Origin: Persicaria tinctoria
Lineage: Eukaryota > Streptophyta > Magnoliopsida > Caryophyllales > Polygonaceae
Length of the DNA: 64,000 bases
Direction: 5' to 3'
Assembly: GCA_037127255.1 (NCBI GenBank)
Contig: JBANSL010000007.1
Location: forward strand, 61,551,038 to 61,615,037
Shown: one piece after another, positions 32,330-42,705 of the stretch
How positions within the stretch are numbered: position 1 is the first letter of the stretch
Layout of the letters: each line of letters begins with the position of its first letter
Notes under the pieces: generated by a model
Seen by the model: the letters and a program-made list of their open reading frames with translations, nothing else
The model's database searches: none
What the model was told of the DNA's origin: nothing
Program-made: the position numbers and the translations under genes

Positions 32330-33804
32330 AAATGGAGAAAGTCGGCCTAGCGACTATAAAATCTAGAGCTTGTAAATAGACATTTATTTTTTTGGACTTT
32401 TGGACATTGTTGCTTTTGTTTGTTTTTGGTTTGGAACCTTTTAGTTTTTCTATTATGGGTATATGTCTTCTACACTTTTCAGGTCCATGGATAGAAGCAA
32501 ACTACATTCAGACTCGGCCCAGGATTCTTTTATTCGACATTTTGAGGCCCTGCACACCTGTCTTGTGAGTTTCTTTCTTTACCCCTGTTTTTATACAGTG
32601 AGGAGACTGTAATGTTTAAGTATGGGGTGGGGGAAGGGCTTACTTTATGCATTATTTTCCATATTTGACATTATTTGTGCATATTTCGAATTTATTTCTT
32701 TGAATTGCTACATGGCTATTTTGGAATGCATTATTGATTTATGTGCTCATATGCATTTTTTCCAAAGTTTGAAAAAATAACCCCCATTTGAAATTTTTTA
32801 TAAATGTCATGGAAGCTTTATTGAACTCGACGATGCAAAATTGGATTCATTAGAGATATAGCATAAAATTGCCTAGTAAAGGGAAGTCACAATGAAGTAC
32901 ATATTTTATTGAAAACCATGAAAGGAGGTAAAATTTGAAGTTGCTTTTGACATGTTGCATGATAAGATGATGGAGGACTTTATATTTCCATATAATGCTC
33001 ACATGTTTATAATCCTAGCCATACCTATGCTTATGCATCACAAAAGCCATAATACGCCCTATTTCATATATTGCTCCACATGTTCTAAATATTGCCCATT
33101 CTTTACCTTATCCGGGGATTATGTTGAGAATGATGTTACATTATGGAGATTATTATATGGCGATTGTGTCATTATTGTCATTATTGGAGTTTGGAAGGAA
33201 ATTGTTTGAAATGTATGGAAAATTTAATGAGTAAAAGAAAATTCAATCACCTCAGGAGATAAAGGTAGATTGACCCTACTCTGTGAGATAATAGTTTGGA
33301 GAGATGGGACACATTGTGAGGAGTACAAAGCACTAAGTATCCGGGGCCATTCATGACACCCATGTTTGCGACTCGCGAGAAGGCAGTGCTGAGGTTAGAG
33401 AGGTAAAAGCATTATTATTGATAAAAGCATTATGAAAGGTGATGAAACATATGAGAAGGAATGTGGAAATTCAATTTGGAAATACTCCATTTCCCCGGAT
33501 CAAAAGCACCACATGGCCAAAAACTGCCCACCTTTAGCCTTTTACCAATCTACTCCTTATTTGAGCTTAAATTAAAGTCCTCTTGATTATTAATGCTTTG
33601 TCACATTAATTGTTTTTGCATAACCCTCCTTTTGTGAGTAGATGTTGCTTTTGTATAATTGCACATGCATGGATCTGTGACATAAGTACCTTTTCAAGGA
33701 TGGTAATTGACTGCTGGGTTATATAAGAATGAATCTGATATGTTGAGAGTTTGAATTTTTCCCCTGAATGACAATTAAAAGTATTGCTTGAGGACAAGCA
33801 AGCT
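32330..33804 (+). other. Non-coding interior of the LTR retrotransposon
   Basis: Around 32610-32640 is AGTATGGGGTGGGGGAAGGG, a purine run similar to the one before the 3' LTR. Short frames such as 32952-33209 have no recognisable domain. The stretch is typical of the long non-coding interiors of LARD-type elements. Confidence 0.55.
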
Positions 33805-33819
33805 TAAGTATGGGGTGTT
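33805..33819 (+). other. Polypurine tract next to the 3' LTR
   Basis: TAAGTATGGGGTGTT directly precedes the LTR start TGTTGTGAGC, after TTGAGGACAAGCAAGC, a phrase common at this place in Athila/Tat-type elements. It would prime second-strand synthesis. Confidence 0.65.
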
Positions 33820-36031
33820 TGTTGTGAGCTGAATCTGCCATGTTTTGCAGTAACTTTTATATCGATTTCTGCATACATTTCATTCATTTCGGCTAAGATA
33901 GTACAGAATCTATATAGTTTATGTTTATTTGCCAAATTATGGAATCTACACCAGTTTCTGTTTAAATCGCAGATTTCGAGACATTTTACAGCAATTTTAC
34001 AGAAGGTTGGAAAAGCTCGGAAAACCACTACAGAAGTCCAAGGTCAAAGAAGAAGCGGAACCAGTCGAATCAAGTTCAGAGCTAAGGATTACTCGATCTC
34101 GAGTAAACCCTACTCGATCTAGACGAACATGTTCGAGCACAACCTTGGTCGAGCAACCCTGATCGAGAGAGCCAGACCAACCCGACGTTCGGAAGTCTAC
34201 TCGATCTCGACAAGCCCTAGTCGAGATCGATGAAGCCCAGCGCCACACCCGGAGTCGACAAGGAGAGAAGCTGACCGAGAAGCCGGGGACGAGAAGCCGA
34301 GGACGAGAAGCCGAGCACACCTCTACTCGATCTCGACAAAGCCTTGTCGAGATCGACAAGCCCCATAGCACCGGTCCGAGTCCATGCCGAGGAGAAGCAT
34401 GCTCGACCAGACGTCCACCACTCTACTCGATCTCGACGAGCCCTTGTCGAGATCGACGAAGGCCTGAGCCCAGATCCGAAGCTTGCCGAGTAGAGCCACC
34501 CGAGGAGACCTAGTCGATGACCTATCTCTACTCGACATCGACAAGAGGTACTCGAGGTCGACAAGCATCAGGAGCCAAGACCGAGCCACATCGAGCAGAG
34601 CTAGCCGGGAAGTCCAGTCGACGATGAACCCTACTCGAGGTCGACGAGCCCTTGTCGAGGTCGAGTAACCCATTTTCCAGAAACGCATCGACGAAGTGCT
34701 GTCCGAGTAGAGTTGGGATTCCTTGGGGCCGAAGGAAGTCGATTCTATCCAAATTCCATCATCATCTATCCATGGAGGGAAATCTATCAACATCATGAAG
34801 ACTTACCTAGTTTAGAATTATCTTTTCCTTATTGATTTATTTCCTTAAAACATTTTATTTATCTTTAAGTATTTTAGATATAATTTTAGATATAGATAGG
34901 AGATTCTATCCTTGATTAGCAAGGATTAGAAGGCTATAAATAAGGCCCTAGGGGCTCAGTTTTAATTCCAATTCAATTTCAGAGAGAAACAAGTAGTTCC
35001 ACAGAGAAGTTTAGGAGTTCTAAGGTTTTTAGGGTTTTGGCTTTCTGCGAAAGTTGATTGCCGGAATTGTAAAGGCTTTGAATTTAGTTTTAATGCAAGT
35101 TAGTTCTTTTCATCAATCAATGTCTGCGATTGCGATGAGGCGTGAGTAGTCCACCCACTTCTGGGGCTGGGGTGAGCCCAACGGTGGCCATGTGAGGCGA
35201 TGCGATAAAGGTCAGATCTTTTTGTGCAATTCATCTTCTATCCCTATGAGCATGATTCTTTTGCGAGAGTTGAAGGTGATCCTTGTTTGTGTTATTGAAG
35301 CGAAAGTGATCTTAATGCAACTTGGATTAATTATGTGTAAAGGGTTAGTAACAATTAGGGTTTATGCGAAAGCCTCTATATGCCTATTTGTTAATGACGA
35401 AAGTTATTTGATGGAAAGCATGATCTTTTGTGCCTTTATGTGTTACTTTGCATGGTTATCGTTGTGGTGTTGATACCCTGACTTTGGAAGTCTTTTAGCA
35501 TATTGAATTTATTTCCGTCAAAATCTGAGTTTTGTTCGAAATCTGCAATTTAAAGTTTCTGTTTCTTGTCGACATAGAGTAGAGCCTTGTCGAGATCGAG
35601 TAGCTGTGGTCGATCTCGAGTAGGGACTGGTCTTAGTCGAGTTGAGTTTTCTTCTGTTCTTGTCGATTTTCAGTTTCTGTGTTGCTGTTTCTTGTCGATC
35701 TCGAGGAGCTGTTTGTCGAGATCGACTAGCCTGTGCCTTTGCTTTTGTTTCTGCTTTGCTTTGTCTTTTCTGTCTTAGTTTAGTTCATTGCTTTTGTTTG
35801 TTATTTTCTGCTTTTATTTGTCTTTCTTTCCTTGCTTCTGTGTTTCTGCTTCCTTGTCTGTGAGAATTTACAGCGACCTAAGAACTGCTGACGTGCTTCC
35901 TCGTGGATTCGATCATTACTATTCAATTACTACAACGGGAGGAAGTCTTGTAATCATTTGATGAGACAGGGAAGTCATTCTGATTTATATTTTATATTTA
36001 TTTCATACTTGACCATCCTCCTGCAACAACA
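33820..36031 (+). repeat. 3' LTR, full length (2,212 bases)
   Basis: It begins TGTTGTGAGCTGAATCTGCC and ends CCTCCTGCAACAACA, so the termini are TGTTGT and ACAACA. It has a TATA box at 34935-34942 and two blocks of CTCGATCTCGA-type motifs (34090-34710 and 35580-35730). It is the reference copy for the LTR family also seen at 10517, 12728, 29568 and 40676. Confidence 0.92.
34935..34942 (+). promoter_or_regulatory. TATA box of the 3' LTR
   Basis: TATAAATA in the same context as in the 5' LTR. It could drive transcription outward into the sequence after 36031. Confidence 0.6.
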
Positions 36032-36737
36032 GTGGTGGTGCTGCATTTGGACAAACCAGGGAGGGGAAAGGCTTGGTCTTGCTACTGTTGTCGACACAAA
36101 AGGAGAAAGAGGAGGTGGATGCTGAACTTTTCGATAAGAAGAAGGGATGATGACAAAAGAAGGTGAACCACTCCCTGGCTGAACCTGATTTTTTATGAAA
36201 GAAAGTGGGAGAAACAATTGGTCCCAATGATGCATTTCAAAATACCCGAAAATTAAACCTCAAAACCCGCTTTCTCGGCCTTAACCTGATTCGAAATTTC
36301 AAATCGAATGTTTAAAACCGAATTAATCAATCCGATAAAATCTCGCTCGTATTTAAAAATATCATGTCAAAGTATCAGAATTGGAATATGTCGGAAAAAA
36401 TCCATTATAATCATGTCGGAACTCATTTTAAGAGATTTTAAATAATCTGATAGAGACAGGAAATTTGATTGTTACATGTCAAAATTGCTTCTCTGTTTTG
36501 AAGTTTCTGGTGTTTTTTGGGCTGACCTCGTATTTAATTAAATTGAGAACGTGTAGATCTTGGATTTAGTTTTTGTCCATTTGAATGTGAAATGGTGATC
36601 ATGAGTTGTCAACATTGTTTAGTTATAGGCTTGTAGCCATTTTTATTATTTTAATGAGTAAATTGGTATAACTTTTTGCATCCACCTTTGTTGATTAAAA
36701 TTCAGTATAACTTGCTCATCACTTAATTGTATCTCAG
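36032..36737. other. Unassigned interior of the CACTA element at 9182-37660
   Basis: It resumes after the retrotransposon with purine-rich sequence, then AT-rich, intron-like sequence up to an AG acceptor at 36736-36737. No domain was recognised. Confidence 0.4.
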
Positions 36738-36912
36738 GGGATAGATGAAGACATAATGAAAGAGGTGAAGCCATGTTTTTACATAAAACGTATTCTTCCT
36801 ATTTTGTTAAGGAAGAGAGATGTCCATTTTTTTGGATTTGCAAATCGGTTGCCGTTTGATCCAATCCCGTTTCAGTTGCATGTAATGAAATTGTGTAGCA
36901 TGTTTCATTCTG
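36738..36912 (+). pseudogene. Plant O-fucosyltransferase-family exon fragment
   Basis: After the acceptor CTCAG the frame reads GIDEDIMKEVKPCFYIKRIL, then PILLRKRDVHFFGFANRLPF, then DPIPFQLHV. Plant O-fucosyltransferase-family proteins have I--I-PSYYIK-ILP-LL---VVHF-GF-NRLAFDP-P--LQRLRC in this place, a close match. The part after FQL has drifted (HVMKLCSMFH in place of the conserved QRLRC-CNFHAL). It is one exon without the rest of the enzyme, captured by the CACTA-type element. Confidence 0.8.
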
Positions 36913-37400
36913 GCTAATATATGGTACTTTTGCAAGTTGATTGTATACTTTACTCATCGACTGTGTACTCACACAACTACGGGTTCATTCATCGAACGTT
37001 GTGTGAGGACAATGATCTGGCTGTTTTAGTCATCATGTAGGTATGCCAGCTTAATCACATTATGTAGGTATATTTTGGTTATGCTGGAATGCCAAAACCT
37101 TAATGGCAACCTTGTATAGTTATATCAAGTGGTAGAAGATAATAATATATTATTTGTGTAGTTTATAGTTTTACGTAAATTATCTCATTTTGGATATTTC
37201 GTTATATGTATAAATTTGTATAATAATGTGTGTATATATATATATTTGTATAATTAATTAAAATTGTATTTTTGTTTGTAAAGGAATCAAATTGGAGTTT
37301 TTTAGCTCGGTATGAAGAATATAATGCACATATACTGTGTATTAAATATTTTTTAAAAATATATGGGACTTTTTAGCTCGGGTCTGAAAAATCCGGGCTA
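36913..37400. other. Unassigned AT-rich sequence
   Basis: This is intron-like, very AT-rich DNA with phrases such as TTTTTTAGCTCGGTATGAAG, then TTTTTAGCTCGGGTCTGAAA near 37300-37390. Similar TTTTAGTCCGGTTCTG phrases occur at 57390-57450. There is no gene. Confidence 0.35.
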
Positions 37401-37660
37401 AAAAGCAGAGTTTTTTTTGTTAATTTTACAGAAACAATTTTGCAACGGCACTTTACCGTGGCAGGGGTGTTAGGCTAGCTTTGACATTGCTTAGCCATGG
37501 CTCTTTGCCGAAGCTACTTTTTTTCCACCACTCTTTGCAGAAGCTACCAAAATTTGCCACGCCACGATTCGCCACGCCCCCATTTTCCGTTGCATGCCAC
37601 CCTAAATTGGTCATTTGCCACGGAAAATTGCCGAAGCAAATTTAGTTTTTTTTTGTAGTG
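37400..37660. repeat. Right subterminal repeats and terminus of the CACTA element
   Basis: Repeats of TTGCCGAAGC, GCCACGCC and CTTTGCCG-type motifs lead to the end TTTTTTTTTGTAGTG at 37660, followed by the CCT target duplication. Confidence 0.8.
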
Positions 37661-37681
37661 CCTCCCTGTTCGCAAAGAACG

Positions 37682-37685
<4 letters not shown>

Positions 37686-37773
<88 letters not shown>
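37686..37773. repeat. (CT)n microsatellite followed by (GT)n
   Basis: About 35 CT units run from 37686 to 37756, followed by about eight GT units. Read on the minus strand this is a GA repeat of the kind common in plant gene leaders. Frames across it are meaningless Ser/Leu or Arg/Glu repeats. Confidence 0.97.
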
Positions 37774-38879
37774 TTTGTCCGTCCCTCTGATTGCTTTCGG
37801 TGGTGCTCCGTCTTCATTGTATTTAGGGCTTAATTCGTTGTTGGCGATCATATATTTGAGGGTGCCACTCGTTGTTGCCCGCGCAATAGGTGTTCCAAGT
37901 TCTCTTCCAACACCCTACACCCTCACCTCTTCCTCATCTTTCCGAGATGGGTCTCTAATTTTTGCCCCAAATTCATTAATTTTCTAGGGTTTTTTTTTCT
38001 CATGTCTTTTGTGTTTTATATTTTGATGTTGCCTTATATTTAGGGTTTTTTTTAAATTGAACTTTGATTTTGATGAGGTTGGAATTGCATGTGAAATGAC
38101 AGCTTGCACTACTAGAATTTTGTTCATAGACATCGGTTAAAAACCGATGTTAAAAAAACAAAAATTCGACGTGTTATTGGGTGGTGTTAAAAATCCCAAC
38201 TTTACCACATCGGTTTTTAACCGATGTCTATAATAATTTATAACATCGTTTTTCTGTTTGATAATGATTTAAATACATTGATATAATTACATTTTGGTTA
38301 ATGAACCTAATGTTCAGCCATTGTCGTTTTGCATTTATAGAGGTTCGAAACGATGTAGAGTAATACAAAACTTTACATTAACATCGTTATATTTTTAATA
38401 AGAGATGTTTTAGATTGATATACACATCGGTTATACATTATTGATTTTGTGTGCACTCTCTATTTATTTGTAATTTTGTGCTGTTAATTTATATAAATAT
38501 AATCTATCATATTGAATATTTTAAAGTCGATGTCATTAGTATATTGTCAAATCATTTTTCGATTGAAAAACGATGTTATTATGTCGTAAAACATCGGTTT
38601 ATGCTCATTTAATGATGTAAGTATTTCATATTGACATCAAATGATATTTCAATTTTGATATTTTTCCAGGCTTCATAAATCATTTTGTGTCTTTACAGTC
38701 GACATATGTAAAAATATAGACATAGCTTTTCTTTCTCGGTTGTCCGATGTTTTTTGGTTATTAGACGTATTGACATAGCTATGTCATACATAAATACACC
38801 TCTGATAGCTAAAAGATCATCGACCAACATATAGTAACTATATTCAATATATCATTCAATATACACCTACTACAACCGG

Positions 38880-40260
38880 TACGCTACAAAAGGTAAAATA
38901 CATGCACTCTCTCTTCCCCTACTAAATCATGTTTCAAAACACACTTTAAGATTACAAATTTAAGTCAACTGCAATATTAGCAAGAACATAACAAAACTTT
39001 GAATTCAGCCCATGCTTAGGATGATGAAACATCCAGATCAAGACCAATAGTTGTACAAAGCAAAGGCTCAAGCATTTCTTGCATTGGAATTGGATGGCGC
39101 CTACCGATATATTCCAGAATCATTCATATTAATCTATGCAAAAATAAATGTGAAAAATTCTTATAGCCAATGTCATTAGCAAGGTCTGATAAGCTAATAT
39201 AAAATATTATAATAATTTGACAAAAAAATAAATTAAGTTGCACTAACCATGCACCCTGGCGTTTGGTATCCGACTGTAATCTTTTAGTGCTGCATCATAG
39301 CACTGCTCAAGGGCTTCGACATCACCTATTCCAACCTTGATTTACTAGTGACAAATGACGTAGTGATGAAGAGTAACAGGTTTCTATCTTCAGTTCTATT
39401 AAACAATACATAAGATAACATCATCAATTTTTTCGCACAGAGTAAAACCTAAAAATTAAGATGAAAACTTCCATCACTTTAATGATTCATGATGATATTA
39501 ACGAGTCATTCATAATGATGTTTAACCAAAAAAAACTATTAATCTGATTTTTTTTAAATAAAAAAAATAGAAGTTAGGTTCCAAACATCTCACTCACCAT
39601 ATATGATACTAGACATTTGATATAGCATTGCTCAAGGATCCTGTTGTCAGCTTTGCCAACCATGATTTACTAGCATGAGTAGCTGTTGACAAATAGGTCA
39701 GAGCTTACCTATGGCAGCAGAACTGACAGGACACCTCTTCATACCCTATGGCCGAGAATGGATGATGAAGAGTGACTGTATAAGATGTGCACTTCACAGT
39801 TCAACAAATGCTGGAGCAACATACCTACAGTTTCCGATGACACGTTTCATCCCAGTTGTATTAGTCATAACTATAGTTTCATAATTGACAGGACATCTCT
39901 TCATACCCGTAGGCATTCTAATAACAGTAACACAAGCATCTCAAGTTTTAAATTGAGAAAGTGATTTAGAAACTCACAAAGCGACCAGTTTTAAATGGAG
40001 ATGAAGTTCTTAATCGTAGCAGACAGTTGAAAGCATATGGACAACTGAACATTCGGTACCTCGAAGATTGTGTATCAGCAACAATAGCCTCAAATGTATA
40101 GACATAATTTCCTAAGGCAGCACATTCTTGTCCTCGTCTTTTTCATGCCTCACCAGCACATGGATCCCCCTATACAGCTTGAAAAAAGTAATTTTTTTGA
40201 AATCTAAACTACCATGCAAAGAGGATTTTACAAATTCATGTGTATAATGCAATTTCTTTT
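38880..40260. other. Interior of the CACTA-type element with possible exon pieces
   Basis: On the minus strand, 39260-39350 contains GIGDVEALEQCYDAALKDYS in an open phrase. A looser copy (NRILEQCYIK) occurs at about 39620-39660, so a small internal duplication is likely. Repeated phrases with ACAGGACA-CTCTTCATACCC occur at 39727 and 39888. The origin was not recognised. Confidence 0.4.
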
Positions 40261-40267
40261 CATACTT

Positions 40268-40513
40268 TTGTAAAATGGGAAATTGCATCCTCAAGCTCCC
40301 GTTTGAATGCATGAGCTGTCCCTCTGCCAATCAAAGTTTCATGGTACTCATGATCTTCTTTTAGTATCTGCAAAGACATCCCCATACATTAAAATAAGGC
40401 TCCATAAATAAGCATATATCTAGACCCATTAGCCCACCCACCAAAAAAAAAAGGAGAGAAAAAAGACCTGGTCAAAGATGGAGAATGCATGTGCATATCT
40501 CTCATCATTAACC
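40268..40513 (-). pseudogene. SRFR1-like TPR protein, two exon fragments
   Basis: The first piece on the minus strand (about 40513-40466) reads NDERYAHAFSIFDQ and is followed by a GT donor. The second (40372-40268), after a GCAG acceptor, reads ILKEDHEYHETLIGRGTAHA, then FKRELEDAISHFTK. Plant SRFR1 proteins have YASAISIFDQ joined to ILKEDP-YPEALIGRGTA and F-REL-AAI-DFTKAIQ in the TPR region, so the match and the exon border agree. SRFR1 is a negative regulator of effector-triggered immunity. Only about 50 codons are present, in a transposon, so this is a captured remnant. The intron between the pieces is kept. Confidence 0.75.
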
Positions 40514-40675
40514 TCTAAAACATTTATTATTGGCATATTACCAGACAGTTAAAAAATACTTGAAGTGATGTAAGACACTAGGAGTATTTTAAAACCAATA
40601 TGTAACCACAACTCTTATATTAGAAAACAAGAATAATTGCATACTTCTCATCAAGTGGAAGACTGGAAGCACAAT

Positions 40676-42705
40676 TGTTGTGAGCCTAATTTGCCGTGTT
40701 TTACATCTACTTTTATATCGATTTCTGCATACATTGCATTCATTTGGGTTAGAATAATACAGAATCTATGTAGTTTACACTTATTTTCCAGATTATGGAG
40801 TCTACACTACTTTTTGTTATATTTGACAGAAATCGGACGCACTTTGGAGCTTAAAGGAAAGTCATGGAGGAGTTAAAAATGGTGCAGCTAGAGAAAAGGC
40901 CATTTTTCGCCATTCATCATTCTGAGTCAAGTTCTGGTATCTTCATAAGAGTCGTAGCCCTCGGAAAGAGCTTTCCAACGCATGGTCATATGCGTCAATC
41001 CGACGAACGAGAATTCGGGAAAGTGCGTTTCAAGAACTGAGCAGAAAGCTGAGAAAACTGTACTCGAGCTCGAGTACCATTACTCGATCTCGACAAAGGC
41101 TGTCCGAGCACACCTGGTCGAGCAGAGCTGATCGAGGACACTGAGTCAGAGACAACCTGACTCCCGGAACCCTACTCGATCTCGAGGAGGCGTTGTCGAG
41201 ATCGACTACACCTCAGAGCCAAGTCCGGAGTCGACAAGTTGAGACAAGCCGAGAAGCCAGGGACGGAGAAGCCGAGCCAACTCTACTAGATCTCGAGTAC
41301 AGCTAGTCGAGATCGAGGAGCCTGGAGCCCAGATCCGAGCCTGTCGAGCAGAGCCGCCCGAGAAGCCCATCCAGCCCTAGTCGACGAGCCAATCCTACTC
41401 GATGTCGAGGAGCCCTACTCGAGATCGACGAGCGCCGTGTCCGAAACCGCGTCACGCGCCTTGAGCTATCCGTGTCGAGCTGGGAGTCCTTGGGGCCAAA
41501 GGAATCCGAGATTGCCGAGATACATCAAGTTCTGTCCATAAAAGTCAAGATCTATCAACATGAAGACATCTTACCTATTTTAGATTTATCTTTCCCTTTT
41601 AGATTTAATTCCTAAATTGCTTTTATTTATCTTTTAAAGTTTTAGATATAATTTTTGATATAGATAGATGTTTCTATCATTGGGTAGCAAGGTTTAGAAG
41701 CCTATAAATAAAGCACGTGGGGCTGATTTCTATTCATTCAATTTCAGTTAGAGAAGTAGTTCCACAGAGACGGTTTAGGAATTCAGAGGTTTTAGGATTT
41801 TGGCATTCAACGAGAGTTGGATCGCCGGGATTGTAAAGTCTTTTGAATTTAATTTAATGCAAGTTGTTATTTCCTTTCAATCAATGTCTGAGGTTGCGAT
41901 GAAGCGCGAGTAGTCCACCCACTCCTAGGGTTGGGGCGAGCCCGGCGATAGCCCTGCATGCCTGAGGTAAAAGATCCGACTTTTATCATGTTTTGAGCAT
42001 CTACTACTTGTTTATGTGTTTATTACCCATCTAATGGAGGTCCATGCTAACAACTTGGATTGTAAACATAAAATCAGTAGAGACAATTAGGGTTTCTTGA
42101 AAGAGTTGTCTAATTGTTGGAAAAGGCGAAAGCCTGTCCTTTGATGCGAATCACATGATTATCTGTTTTATTTCTGCCTTATGCATGCTTGGTTATCGTT
42201 GTTGCGAACCCCAATCTTGGAAGTCTTTTACATATAGTTTAGTTCAAATCCCCAAAGCCTTTGCATTTACTTTATTTCGTTTTTATTCTCTGTCTTCCTC
42301 GAGATCGAATAGCACTCCTCGATCTCGACTACTGATCTTCGACCCAAAGTCGTTGTAGCTTCTGTGTGCAGGTACTCGACCAAGACAAGCCGACGTCGAC
42401 CAGGACCCTACTCGATCTCGAGTAAGGGCTTCTTGCTGCTGCGTTGTTCGACTGTCCGATCTTCTGTCGGTTTGCTGTACTTTATTTATATTTTAATTTG
42501 TATTCTCGATTTCCTCCTCAAACAAATTGGCGCCGTTGCCGGGGAAGCAATCATTCGCTGCCTAGGATCCGCTGACACGCTTCCTCGTGGATCGATCCTG
42601 ACTTCCCACTGCTGCATCGGGAGGAAGTCTTGTAATTATTTGCAAGGAACGGAATCTGTTATTTACATTCTATTTTGCATACTCGAATTTCCTCCTACCA
42701 CAACA
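40676..42705 (+). mobile_element. Mosaic LTR remnant with a primer-binding site inside
   Basis: It begins TGTTGTGAGCCTAATTTGCC, has the CTCGATCTCGA motif blocks (41060-41430) and a TATA box. It reaches a first LTR-like end, TTTCCTCCTCAAACA, at about 42508. Directly after is AATTGGCGCCGTTGCCGGGG, an intact primer-binding site. From about 42558 the sequence is the LTR tail again (CCTAGGATCCGCTGAC, GGAGGAAGTCTTGTAAT), ending CCTCCTACCACAACA. So a 5' LTR and leader are fused to the last 150 bases of an LTR, with the whole coding interior deleted. Confidence 0.8.
41703..41710 (+). promoter_or_regulatory. TATA box in the mosaic LTR
   Basis: TATAAATA in the context AAGCCTATAAATAAAGCACG, equivalent to the TATA boxes in the other LTR copies. 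Confidence 0.55.

Larger units (their letters stand above)
29568..36031 (+). mobile_element. Non-autonomous LTR retrotransposon (LARD-like), Tat/Athila-type signals
   Basis: Two LTRs in direct orientation (29568-31405, 33820-36031) enclose a 2.4-kb interior. The interior starts with AATTGGCGTCGTTGCCGGGG, the primer-binding site type used by Athila/Tat elements. It ends with a purine-rich tract before TGTTGTGAGC. No gag, protease, reverse transcriptase or integrase is present, only one 291-codon frame. The left LTR has lost its first 314 bases at the junction with the truncated CACTA element. The LTRs are almost identical over the shared part except for a 65-base gap, so the insertion looks young. 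A target duplication cannot be checked. Confidence 0.88.
9182..37660. mobile_element. CACTA-type element carrying gene fragments, filled with insertions
   Basis: The left end is CACTACAAAAAATAAAAT at 9182. The right end, read on the minus strand from 37660, is CACTACAAAAAAAAAC. Both are flanked by CCT (9179-9181 and 37661-37663), a 3-bp target duplication. Subterminal sequence at both ends uses the same motifs, GCCACG, CTTCGGCAAGG and TTGCCGAAG. No CACTA transposase is present. The element contains fragments of at least three plant genes (HSP90.7, ceramide glucosyltransferase, O-fucosyltransferase), like Pack-CACTA elements. The 28.5-kb span is mostly later insertions: LTR elements, a hAT, a TRIM and a second CACTA family. 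Confidence 0.8.

Noticed and set aside
37615..37990. Open frames rich in Ser-Leu or Arg-Glu repeats
   Set aside because: They are translations of the CT/GA microsatellite.
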